The translations under genes were made by a program, and so were the position numbers. Below, in pieces: positions 14,781 to 21,847 of a stretch of 24,487 nucleotides of DNA; position 1 is the stretch's first letter, and each line of letters opens with the position of its first letter. Origin of the DNA: Planctomycetota bacterium (lineage in GTDB: Bacteria > Planctomycetota > Planctomycetia > Pirellulales > Pirellulaceae); NCBI GenBank assembly GCA_026692885.1, contig JAPLNJ010001196.1, positions 1 to 24,487 of the forward strand. Direction: 5' to 3'. Below the pieces are notes generated by a model, which was not told where the DNA came from, made no database searches, and saw only the letters and a program-made list of their open reading frames with translations.

Positions 14781-14812
14781 ATCCAAGAGGTACGGAATCC
14801 AAGAGGTACGGA
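14781..14812. repeat. Perfect 16-bp tandem duplication upstream of argG
   Basis: ATCCAAGAGGTACGGA is present twice in direct succession (14781-14796 and 14797-14812), 12 nt before the argG start codon. It shifts upstream promoter elements by 16 bp relative to the ribosome binding site. Confidence 0.9.
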
Positions 14813-14909
14813 AGCACACAGTGCGTTTATCGGTTCCGGTCTGCGCGGTTTATTGTGCCCGGCTCAGTTGATCCTCACAAGTGGACACCGGCCGCTACCC
14901 AAGAACGTC

Positions 14910-14988
14910 GAAAGGGCGGAAGCCGCTCATGCGACTTCCGCCCTTTCCGTGATCCCTGGCGTCGGAGCGACCGAAGTCGCTCCGACGC
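14910..14988. terminator. Two strong hairpins downstream of murF
   Basis: Hairpin 1: GAAAGGGCGGAAG (14910-14922) pairs with CTTCCGCCCTTTC (14935-14947), 13 bp. Hairpin 2: GCGTCGGAGCGAC (14959-14971) pairs with GTCGCTCCGACGC (14976-14988), 13 bp with loop CGAA (TTCG on the minus strand). No long T-run follows in either direction, so they may be repeats or Rho-linked stabilisers rather than classic terminators. Confidence 0.55.
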
Positions 14989-15147
14989 TCAGTAAAAAGC
15001 TTCACCGTGAAGCGCCGGTGGGAGCAGTCGACCCAGTAACCACTATCCACCAGCGAAATGCTTCGACCCAGGAGGGAGGGCTGTGCCGTATTCCCGCAAA
15101 CACGACACGAACGGTGAAGCTTCCGCAAATATTGAAATACTGTTGTG

Positions 15148-16545
15148 TTACGCCGTGAGGGCTGGGGCTTCGTCCAGCAGGACCTCCACCAACCGCGTCA
15201 AGCCTAGCCCACGGCCGCCTTTCACCAAGACCACGTCTCCCGGCCCGACCAGATCCTGTAATCTCGTCGCGGCCTCTTCCACCCGCTGGCAGCGCAGCAC
15301 ACGTCGCGGAGACATGCCGGCGGCCTCTGCCGCGGCCGTCATTTCGGAACTGTACCGACCACAAGCCACCAGTACATCGGCACCGCAGTGAGCCACAATC
15401 GCGTGCCCCATCCGCCGATGCAATTCCTGCAGGTTGCCGGTCCCCGTCAGGTCGCCGCACACGACGATCCGCCGCCCGGCTCCTTCAAAGTCTCTCAACA
15501 CCTCCAAAGCTGCGTCCAGGGACGCCGCGTGATGATCGTACGTATCGTCGATCACCGTGACCTCGCGGCCGCGCGTGATCTCACAGCGTTGCGGCGGCAT
15601 CTGAAACCGTTCCAAGGCCGCGGCCATCGCCTGCGGCGGGATCTCCAAGATCCGTCCCACCGCATACGCGGCCAGTGCCGAATGCAGCGGATGTCGGCCC
15701 CACACCGGCACCCGAAAGGGCGTGCCCGCAATGGTGAACGACAGCTGACCGGACCGGCTGCGGATCTGGCTCGCGGTGACGTCGCAATGCGACCCGCGAC
15801 CGACCAACACCACCTGGGCGTCCGTCTGTTCGCCGAACGCCCGCAGTCGCCGGGCGTCGCCGTTCAGAACCGCCCAGCCGTCTTCCGGCAAGGCTTCCAG
15901 CAACTCCGCTTCGCAAATCCTCGCTCGCTCATCAAGCGTTCCCATGCGTTGATTTGTGAGGGAGTTAATAACGACTATTTCGGGATCGCACAAGTGCGAT
16001 AATTCAGAAATTTCTCCCGGCTCAGGGGGGCCATATTCGACCACGCAGAAGTCATGTTCTTCGCCCAGTTCCAGCAAGCTCAACGGCAGACCCAGTCGGT
16101 CGTTTGCAGCGCGCTCGGGTGACCAGCCGTGCAGTTGTGTCGCGAGCACGGCCTCGATCATCCGCCGCGTCGCGGTCTTGCCCAAGCTGCCCGTGACGGC
16201 GATCATGCGGCCGGTGAACTCGGCGCGGATGCGGTGTGCCAGTTGCCACAGCGCCCCTTGCGGATCCTCGACCACTAGGCTAAACGTGCCGGCCCACGGT
16301 TCGAGCCGGCGGCCGGACACGACGGCGCCGGCGGCGGAGTGGGCAAAGGCTTCCTCGGCTCGGGCGGCGACGTTGCAGGACGAAGTCCCCAGGGCCCAGT
16401 AGACGTCCCCGGGTCGCACGTCCCGCACGTCGGTCACGACGCGGCCTACCGGCTCCAGCTCACCGCCCAGCGGCGGCATCGAGCCGAGTTGCAGTTGGCC
16501 GCCGATCGTCTCGGCGAGCTGTCGGAGGCAGAGACCGTGCACCAT
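15148..16545 (-). CDS. MurF-family Mur ligase with several eroded active-site motifs
   Basis: The 465-aa product follows the MurF layout: an N-terminal substrate domain (VGRVVTDVRDVRPGDVYWAL), an ATPase domain with P-loop VTGSLGKTATR (117-127), and a C-terminal ligase domain (RRIVVCGDLTGTG, VVLVKGGRGLG). MurF adds D-Ala-D-Ala to the UDP-MurNAc tripeptide. Many invariant positions differ from functional MurF as I know it: the usual NYNN motif is ANDR (147-150), the NIGxAH motif is NSLTNQR with the His gone, the lysine normally carbamylated appears to be E212, DD.YNANP is DDTYDHHA (333-340), and KGSR.M.ME is KGGRGLGLT. The family is certain by context with murE, 6 nt upstream; catalytic function is doubtful. 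The ATG at 16545 is translationally close to the murE stop. Confidence 0.85.
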   Translation of the reverse strand: MVHGLCLRQLAETIGGQLQLGSMPPLGGELEPVGRVVTDVRDVRPGDVYWALGTSSCNVAARAEEAFAHSAAGAVVSGRRLEPWAGTFSLVVEDPQGALWQLAHRIRAEFTGRMIAVTGSLGKTATRRMIEAVLATQLHGWSPERAANDRLGLPLSLLELGEEHDFCVVEYGPPEPGEISELSHLCDPEIVVINSLTNQRMGTLDERARICEAELLEALPEDGWAVLNGDARRLRAFGEQTDAQVVLVGRGSHCDVTASQIRSRSGQLSFTIAGTPFRVPVWGRHPLHSALAAYAVGRILEIPPQAMAAALERFQMPPQRCEITRGREVTVIDDTYDHHAASLDAALEVLRDFEGAGRRIVVCGDLTGTGNLQELHRRMGHAIVAHCGADVLVACGRYSSEMTAAAEAAGMSPRRVLRCQRVEEAATRLQDLVGPGDVVLVKGGRGLGLTRLVEVLLDEAPALTA

Positions 16546-16551
16546 GCCTGT

Positions 16552-18087
16552 TCAATTCAGTAATTCCGCACCGCGCGGAAACGAGAGGATACGAGCGGGC
16601 GGCTGGTCATAGTCGATCTGTGCGCCGACCCCGCGGAGCCATTCCTGGGCGACCTCGCGATCGTCAAAGAATTGCTCCTCCCCGCCGATTACCTGGGACT
16701 GCTGGTCGCCCTTGCCGCTGATCAGGACGGCGTCGCCGGTTCGCGCCTCGCCCAGGGCCCACCGAATGGCTTCGGCCCGATCGGGCAAGATGTGGGCGCG
16801 AGCCGGACGCTCGTAGCCGTCAAGAATGTCATGGGCAATCTGCAGCGGTTCTTCGTGGCGGGGGTTGTTGTTGGCGATGATGCCCAGCTGCGCATTCCGC
16901 TCGACCACGCGTCCCAGCAACGGACGCTCGGCCGGATCGCGCGCCGCATCCGCGCCGTACAGGCAGATGACGCGGCCGGTGGTCACCTGCCGCAGGGCTC
17001 GCAGGCTGACCGCCAGGGCATCGGGCGAGCGGCCGTAATCCACATAGACGCCGAACGGCTGACCACAGACTACCGGTTCCAGCCGGCCAGGGATCTGCTG
17101 GAGTGCTTCCAAGCCGCGGGCGATGGTGGGCAGATCCAGCCCGGACCCCAGGCCGACAGCGGCTGCCGCCAGGCAGTTGTAGACGTGGTGGTCGCCGAAC
17201 ATGCGGGTCTGGACTGCAGCCGTTTCGTGGCCCGCGGTCAACAAAATTGTCTGTTCACCGGCGAAACGCTCAACCACGGACGCCATCACTTCCGCCGACG
17301 AGTGCAACCCGAAGGTCAACACGGGACAATCCAAGTGCTTCAGCCACTGTCGGCTGGCAGGATCGTCGGCATTGATCACGGCAAAGCCTTGGGGCTTGAG
17401 CTGCTGCAGGAGTCGCGTCTTCATGCGGCGGTAGTTCTGTAACGACCCGTGGTAGTCCAAATGCTCGCGGCGTACGTTGGTGACCACGGCCACGTCGAAG
17501 GCGACCCCCGCGGTTCGTTTCTCCGCCAGGGCTCGACTCGAAACCTCCAGAACTGCATTCCGGCAGTCGTGGGCTGCCATGCGGGACAGCCAATCCGCCA
17601 ACTCCGGGGCCTGAGGCGTGGTGCGAGTGGCCGTCACCTGATCTTCCGTGTCGTCGTAGAACATGCCGGTCAGCACGCCGGTGGCTTGCGAGCCGGCCCG
17701 CAGTACCGAGGCGATCAGCAGACTGGTGGTTGTCTTGCCATTGGTTCCGGTGACGCCGACGGTCCGCAAGCGTCGGGCCGGTTGACCGGCAAGTTCCTGG
17801 CAGATCTGGCCGAAGGCCTCGCGGCTGTCAGGCACCACGCAGAGCGGCGCGTCGATCGATAGCATGCGTTCGGCCAGCACGGCGGCAGCGCCACGTTGCA
17901 GGGCTTCGCCGACCTGGTCATGTCCGTCGAAATCGCCGGTCTGCAAGGCGACGAACAAATCCCCTGGCCGCACGCCGCGTGGATTGCCAGAGCACGAGTG
18001 GATGCGGATGTCACGATCGCCGAGAAAGCGGCTGTCGGGCAGCAACTTGCGCAGGCTAACACCTTGCGCGCGGTGAGCAATTTGCAT
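16552..18087 (-). CDS. MurE-family Mur ligase with substituted catalytic and substrate motifs
   Basis: The 511-aa product has the three MurE domains: an N-terminal UDP-binding domain, an ATPase domain with P-loop GVTGTNGKTT (111-120) and TTP (157-159), and a C-terminal domain (IPGRLEPV). MurE adds the third amino acid, usually meso-DAP or Lys, to UDP-MurNAc-L-Ala-D-Glu. K223, at the carbamylated lysine position, is kept. However SSHA is SSRA (R185), TRDHLDYHG is RREHLDYHG, YAHTPD is YGRSPD (351-356), GGDRD is AAARD-like, the DNPR substrate motif is NNPR (407-410) and GKGHE is GKGDQ (458-462). The start at 18087 is fixed by AAGGAGG 8 nt upstream; a longer frame to 18111 lacks such a site. It forms a pair with murF. 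Confidence 0.87.
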   Translation of the reverse strand: MQIAHRAQGVSLRKLLPDSRFLGDRDIRIHSCSGNPRGVRPGDLFVALQTGDFDGHDQVGEALQRGAAAVLAERMLSIDAPLCVVPDSREAFGQICQELAGQPARRLRTVGVTGTNGKTTTSLLIASVLRAGSQATGVLTGMFYDDTEDQVTATRTTPQAPELADWLSRMAAHDCRNAVLEVSSRALAEKRTAGVAFDVAVVTNVRREHLDYHGSLQNYRRMKTRLLQQLKPQGFAVINADDPASRQWLKHLDCPVLTFGLHSSAEVMASVVERFAGEQTILLTAGHETAAVQTRMFGDHHVYNCLAAAAVGLGSGLDLPTIARGLEALQQIPGRLEPVVCGQPFGVYVDYGRSPDALAVSLRALRQVTTGRVICLYGADAARDPAERPLLGRVVERNAQLGIIANNNPRHEEPLQIAHDILDGYERPARAHILPDRAEAIRWALGEARTGDAVLISGKGDQQSQVIGGEEQFFDDREVAQEWLRGVGAQIDYDQPPARILSFPRGAELLN

Positions 18088-18095
18088 GTCGTTGG

Positions 18096-18102
18096 CCTCC
18101 TT
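18096..18102 (-). promoter_or_regulatory. Ribosome binding site that fixes the murE start
   Basis: On the minus strand AAGGAGG ends 8 nt before the ATG at 18087. The in-frame ATG at 18111 lies upstream of this site, so the shorter protein start is preferred. Confidence 0.8.
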
Positions 18103-18254
18103 GCCGTGCATGCAGTGTGGGATAGAAATTCAGAACTCCGACGTACAGCGCAGCTCGTTGCGACTCCTTTCGACAAAAACCGCGAGCTGGCAGTGGGTCC
18201 TCCTAGTCGGAGCGTCTGAAGCCTCGCCGATTCTTTCCGATCCGGCGGATGGTG

Positions 18255-19184
18255 TCAAGGTGAGTTTCCGCGTTCCCGGATCCTCAGCACCACCGTGTTG
18301 GACGCTTTGAGTTGCACCGTCTTGTCGCGGTACGCGGCTTCCGAGAGTGTGGTCTGCTGAAGTTCGGATTTGACGAGCTGGCCGAGGCTGGCATCGAAGA
18401 ACAGGTTGCCGCTGTACTGCTGCCGTACGGGCGCGGCCGTTTCGCCCGGCCGCGATTTTTCCGGGGCCGCCGTCACCTGGGTGGCCACGCCGATCCGTTC
18501 CACCGACCGATCCTGCAGACGCTCCGGCCCCTGATAGGTATAGGTGGTGGCGAGTCGAATCTTGCCGGCTGGGGCATCGATTTCGAACGCGTCGTGCCAG
18601 GTATTGCCGCTGGCGACCGGCGACTGCGGCAAGAGTCCCAAGGCCGGCCGCAGCGTCTGATTGATCCCGGCCTTAGTCAACAGCCGCAGCAAGCCTGCAG
18701 CGCCCGGAGCATTTCTCAGCAGGCTGTCGGTTTCCGCCGCGGGTTTGACGTCGGTAATCTCACCACGGGCGGAAAGCGTCAGTTGGCACTGCGTGCCCAG
18801 CAGGCGGCGGACCGCCTGGGCCAGTTCCTGCATTTCGAGCGGAGGGGCGGAAGCGGACGAAGAATCGTACTGAACCGACTTGGCCTCTTGGCCGCTGGTC
18901 TTGACCAGGACCCGAGTAAACAACTGAGCCACTCGCGCGGTGCCGTCGGATTCGACGCGGTCTACATGCCAAGCCAGTTCCATCGCCATCTGGACCACCA
19001 TGACCAGCGGCCGGTCCTTGACCAACGTCTCCATCGTGTTAGTCTGCGTAATCTGGACCTTCAGATCATCGCCCGCGCGGAGTTTCCAGCGCAGCACAGT
19101 CTTTCCCTCGTCGCCCCCCACGACGGACGGCAGCAGCAACACAGCCAACCAAACCAAGCTTGGGCTACCCGACGATCTTGTCAC
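18255..19184 (-). CDS. DUF6263-like secreted protein of unknown function
   Basis: The 309-aa product has an N-terminal hydrophobic segment (LVWLAVLLLPSVVGGDEG) typical of a signal peptide. The mature part starts LRWKLRAGDDLKVQITQTNTME and continues with MVVQMAMELAWHVDRVESDGTARVAQLFTRVLV. It then has LTLSARGEITDVKP, a PQSPVASGNTWHDAFEI segment and a C-terminal QYSGNLFFDASLGQLVKSEL. This pattern, a beta-rich 'model fit' of an LRWKL domain, matches planctomycete proteins annotated DUF6263, with no known activity; the assignment is from memory. The start is a GTG at 19184, and a weak GGGGT precedes it. It is divergent from the BatA gene, with hairpin repeats between them. Confidence 0.75.
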   Translation of the reverse strand: MTRSSGSPSLVWLAVLLLPSVVGGDEGKTVLRWKLRAGDDLKVQITQTNTMETLVKDRPLVMVVQMAMELAWHVDRVESDGTARVAQLFTRVLVKTSGQEAKSVQYDSSSASAPPLEMQELAQAVRRLLGTQCQLTLSARGEITDVKPAAETDSLLRNAPGAAGLLRLLTKAGINQTLRPALGLLPQSPVASGNTWHDAFEIDAPAGKIRLATTYTYQGPERLQDRSVERIGVATQVTAAPEKSRPGETAAPVRQQYSGNLFFDASLGQLVKSELQQTTLSEAAYRDKTVQLKASNTVVLRIRERGNSP

Positions 19185-19220
19185 CCTGTCACCCCACTGC
19201 TGTGAACATCTTCACGCCGC

Positions 19221-19332
19221 TCTCGTTCCCACGCTCCGCGTGGGAACGCAAGTGTTTCGACGCTCTGCGTCGTCTGCCAAAGGACGCAGAGCGTCCGTGG
19301 CTTGCGTTCCGACGCAGAGCGTCGGAACGAGA
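19221..19332. repeat. Nested inverted-repeat cluster with three long hairpins
   Basis: Hairpins: CGTTCCCACGC/GCGTGGGAACG (19224-19248, loop TCC), GACGCTCTGCGTC/GACGCAGAGCGTC (19259-19295) and CGTTCCGACGC/GCGTCGGAACG (19305-19329, loop AGA). The whole block is also an imperfect inverted repeat: TCTCGTTCC at 19221 pairs with GGAACGAGA at 19324, and GGAACGCAAG at 19243 with CTTGCGTTCC at 19301. It sits between the two divergent genes. Similar GTTCCCACGC hairpins are dispersed in several bacterial genomes. Confidence 0.85.
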
Positions 19333-19340
19333 AAACCAAA

Positions 19341-19427
19341 GTAGCACGGCTCTCCAGAGCCGTGCCGGTGCGGCTCTTTCCTGGCGAGTCGCTCCCGATA
19401 CGGCCCGGTTCTGGAGAGCCGGGCTTC
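19341..19427. repeat. Second GTAG-type REP family, inverted pair
   Basis: GTAG (19341-19344) is followed by stem CACGGCTC, loop TCCA, stem GAGCCGTG (19345-19364). An inverted partner at 19404-19423 reads, on the minus strand, GAAG then CCCGGCTC, TCCA, GAACCGGG. The head, 8-bp stem and 4-nt loop match the design of the GTCAGGCT family, with a different stem sequence. Confidence 0.75.
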
Positions 19428-19482
19428 AAAGTCACCCGCCCGCCCGGTGTCGCCGCTGCCTGTTTCCCGGTAAACTCGTAGC

Positions 19483-21669
19483 ATGGATTGGCTTTCCGCA
19501 CTGCTGAAATCGCTCCCGTTCGCCAACGGCGCCATGCTCCTGTGGGGCGGGGCGGCAGTGTTGCCGATTATCATCCATTTGCTCAGCAAGCGAAAGTATC
19601 GCGAAGTCACCTGGGCTGCGATGGAATACCTGCTGGCCGCCCTGCGGAAGAACGCCCGCCGAATCCGGATCGAGCAACTGCTTCTGCTGCTGATTCGCGT
19701 GTCCATTCTGCTGCTGCTGGCGCTGGCCCTGGCCGATCCGATCTGGTCGCTGTTTCCTTCGCTGAGCGCGTCGCTCGGCGCCGGCGGACACACGCATTTC
19801 GTGCTGGTCATCGACGGCTCGTACTCGATGGACTACCGCCCGGCTGAAAAGAGCCGCTTCGAGGCCGCTTGTGAATTGGCCACTCAGGTCGTCGAGAACA
19901 GTCGGCAGGGCGATGGCTTCTCACTAATCCTGATGGCGGACCCGCCCCAAACGATCATCGCCGAACCGGGCTTCGATCCCAAGGACGTGCTGCAGGAGAT
20001 CCGCAATCTGCGGTTGCGGCACACCGGCGGGGACTTGTCCGCGACGCTGGGCGAGGTCGAGAAGATGTTGCGGCAAGCCCAGACGCAGCATCCCCGTTTG
20101 ACCGACGCCAAGGTCTGCTGTTTCACAGACCTGGGCCGCACGACCTGGGATGAAGTGGCCACCGACCGCAGCCGACAGACGCTGGGACGTTTGGCCGACA
20201 AGGCGATGTTGGTGATGTTCGACGTCGGGCAAGGTGATGTGCAGAACCTGGCGGTGACGCGACTGGACGTACGCGAATCGCTGGTAACCCTCGCCCGCGA
20301 CGTGACGATCGAGGCCGAGGTCCAGAATTTCGGTGCCTTGCCGGCAACGCGGCAGCGGGTCGTCTTCCTGGTCGATGACCAACAGGTCCATGCCCAGGAT
20401 GTAGACGTGCCAGCCGACGGCCGGGCGACCGTGTCTTTCGCGTACCGCTTTGACACACCGGGGGAACATGGCCTGGAAGCCCGTTTGCTGGATGACCGGC
20501 TGGCGGTCGACAACCACCGCTGGCTCAGCTTGCCCGTGCGGGAATCGATTCGCGTGCTGTGCGTGGAGGGCAAGCCGGAGGCAGCCCGGTACGTCGCCTA
20601 TGCTTTGCAGCCGGACCGCAGTCTACGTCCGGCGGTCCGGCCCGACGTGCGTATGGAGAACTCGCTGATGGAGGTGGATCTGAACGAATACGATTGCCTG
20701 TTCCTGTGTAACGTCGGCCGGATCAGCCGTGACGAAGCGGGCGTGCTGTACGACTTTGTGAAAGTCGGCGGCGGGCTGGTGATTACGCTGGGCGATCAGG
20801 TCCAAGCGGACAGCTACAACCAGGAACTGGGCGGCGAGTTGTCGCACAAGCGGGTGCTGCCCGCGCGGCTGGAGCAGTTGGCCGACGAGGCCCAGTACAC
20901 GTTCGATCCGCTCGAATACCGCCACCCGATCGTCGCGCCGTTCGCCCGCCACGAACGAGCCGGCCTGTTGACCACGCCGGTCTGGAAGTACTTCCGTGTC
21001 CAACCTTACGACAAGACTGCCGCGAAAGTAGCGTTGGCGTTCCAGAACGGCGACCCGGCGATCGTCGAAGAACCGATCCTGCGGGGCCGCAGCATCCTGC
21101 TGGCCACAGCCGTCTCGCCGGACTCCGTCGACCGCAATTCCCAACCGCCCGTGCCCTGGACCGCGATTTCGACCTGGGCCAGTTTCCCGCCACTGGTGCA
21201 GGAGCTGCTGGCCTGGGCCGTGCGGGGACAAAGCCAGCATCGCAATCTGCTGGTGGGTGAACCCCTGGAAGGGCACGTTCGAGGCGCCGCGGCGCAAGTG
21301 GTGCTGTCGGTCATCGACCCTGACGGAACCAGCGAGCGGGTGCCGTTGAAGGCGGAGGGCGACGAGAGCCGATGGATCTACCACAGCCCCGCCTGGAGTG
21401 GCCTGTACCGTGCCCAGTTCGGTGAATCGCTGAATCCGACGCAGTTGTTTGCCGTGAATGTGAATCCGCAGGAAAGCAATTTGGAACGATTTGATCCGGA
21501 ACTGCTGCCCAGCCAGTTCCGGCGCGATCTGCCGACATGGGACCAGACGGCGGCCACCTTGCCAACCAGTCGACCCACGCAGTACTTCCGCTACCTGCTC
21601 GGCTTGGTGCTGGTGTTGTTGTTGACCGAGTCGTTCCTGGCTTGGAGATTTGGCAATGCCTCCGTGTAA
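19483..21669 (+). CDS. BatA/VWA-domain membrane protein
   Basis: The 728-aa product starts with a BatA (aerotolerance regulator N-terminal) region: a membrane segment at ~17-34 with the PIIIHLLSKRK signature, a cytoplasmic loop, and a second membrane segment at ~64-85. A von Willebrand factor A domain follows, with MIDAS-type D111-G-S-Y-S in VLVIDGSYSMD. A CARDB-like beta region comes next (RLDVRESLVTLARDVTIEAEV), then a glutamine-amidotransferase-like fold (YDCLFLCNVGRI, VKVGGGLVITLGDQV). A C-terminal membrane helix lies at ~702-720. Such proteins are usually in MoxR-DUF58-BatA operons and are thought to support envelope or metal-linked protein assembly. No Shine-Dalgarno sequence is evident before the ATG. 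It is followed 178 nt later by a second VWA protein, with four REP units in the gap. Confidence 0.9.
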   Translation: MDWLSALLKSLPFANGAMLLWGGAAVLPIIIHLLSKRKYREVTWAAMEYLLAALRKNARRIRIEQLLLLLIRVSILLLLALALADPIWSLFPSLSASLGAGGHTHFVLVIDGSYSMDYRPAEKSRFEAACELATQVVENSRQGDGFSLILMADPPQTIIAEPGFDPKDVLQEIRNLRLRHTGGDLSATLGEVEKMLRQAQTQHPRLTDAKVCCFTDLGRTTWDEVATDRSRQTLGRLADKAMLVMFDVGQGDVQNLAVTRLDVRESLVTLARDVTIEAEVQNFGALPATRQRVVFLVDDQQVHAQDVDVPADGRATVSFAYRFDTPGEHGLEARLLDDRLAVDNHRWLSLPVRESIRVLCVEGKPEAARYVAYALQPDRSLRPAVRPDVRMENSLMEVDLNEYDCLFLCNVGRISRDEAGVLYDFVKVGGGLVITLGDQVQADSYNQELGGELSHKRVLPARLEQLADEAQYTFDPLEYRHPIVAPFARHERAGLLTTPVWKYFRVQPYDKTAAKVALAFQNGDPAIVEEPILRGRSILLATAVSPDSVDRNSQPPVPWTAISTWASFPPLVQELLAWAVRGQSQHRNLLVGEPLEGHVRGAAAQVVLSVIDPDGTSERVPLKAEGDESRWIYHSPAWSGLYRAQFGESLNPTQLFAVNVNPQESNLERFDPELLPSQFRRDLPTWDQTAATLPTSRPTQYFRYLLGLVLVLLLTESFLAWRFGNASV

Positions 21670-21701
21670 GAACGAGCCCCGACGAAATGTGTGCGAATGT
21701 T

Positions 21702-21813
21702 GTAGGTCAGGCTTTCCAGCCTGACTTTAGTAGGTCAGGCTTTCCAGCCTGACTTCAGTAGGTCAGGCTTTCCAGCCTGACTCCAAGACGTCAGGCTGGA
21801 AAGCCTGACCTAC
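21702..21813. repeat. Cluster of four GTAG-type REP elements (three direct, one inverted)
   Basis: Palindromes identical to the 6170-6189 unit (stem GTCAGGCT, loop TTCC, stem AGCCTGAC) lie at 21706-21725, 21734-21753 and 21762-21781, each preceded by GTAG and spaced exactly 28 nt. A fourth, inverted copy is at 21790-21809, ending CTAC at 21810-21813. The array fills the gap between the BatA and VWA genes. Confidence 0.95.
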
Positions 21814-21819
21814 GGGTTT

Positions 21820-21834
21820 GCGGCCTCAGGCCGC
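21820..21834. repeat. Short perfect palindrome before the VWA gene
   Basis: GCGGCCT C AGGCCGC forms a 7-bp perfect inverted repeat. It ends 13 nt before the ATG at 21848 and could affect ribosome access. Confidence 0.6.
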
Positions 21835-21847
21835 GTTAGGTGCCAGT

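Larger units (their letters stand above)
14769..15147. other. Intergenic region between murF end and argG start, rich in hairpins
   Basis: No gene is seen in these 379 bases. They hold the argG leader with a 16-bp tandem duplication (14781-14812), two 13-bp-stem hairpins (14910-14988), and a GCTTCAC/GTGAAGC palindrome at 14999-15013 whose AAGCTTCACCG half recurs inverted at 15112-15122. The hairpins probably separate murE-murF transcription from argG-mprF. Confidence 0.65.

Noticed and set aside
21702..21813. Possible CRISPR array
   Set aside because: Repeats are ~24 nt with only about 4 nt between them, one unit is inverted, and there are no spacers or cas genes. They fit REP elements.
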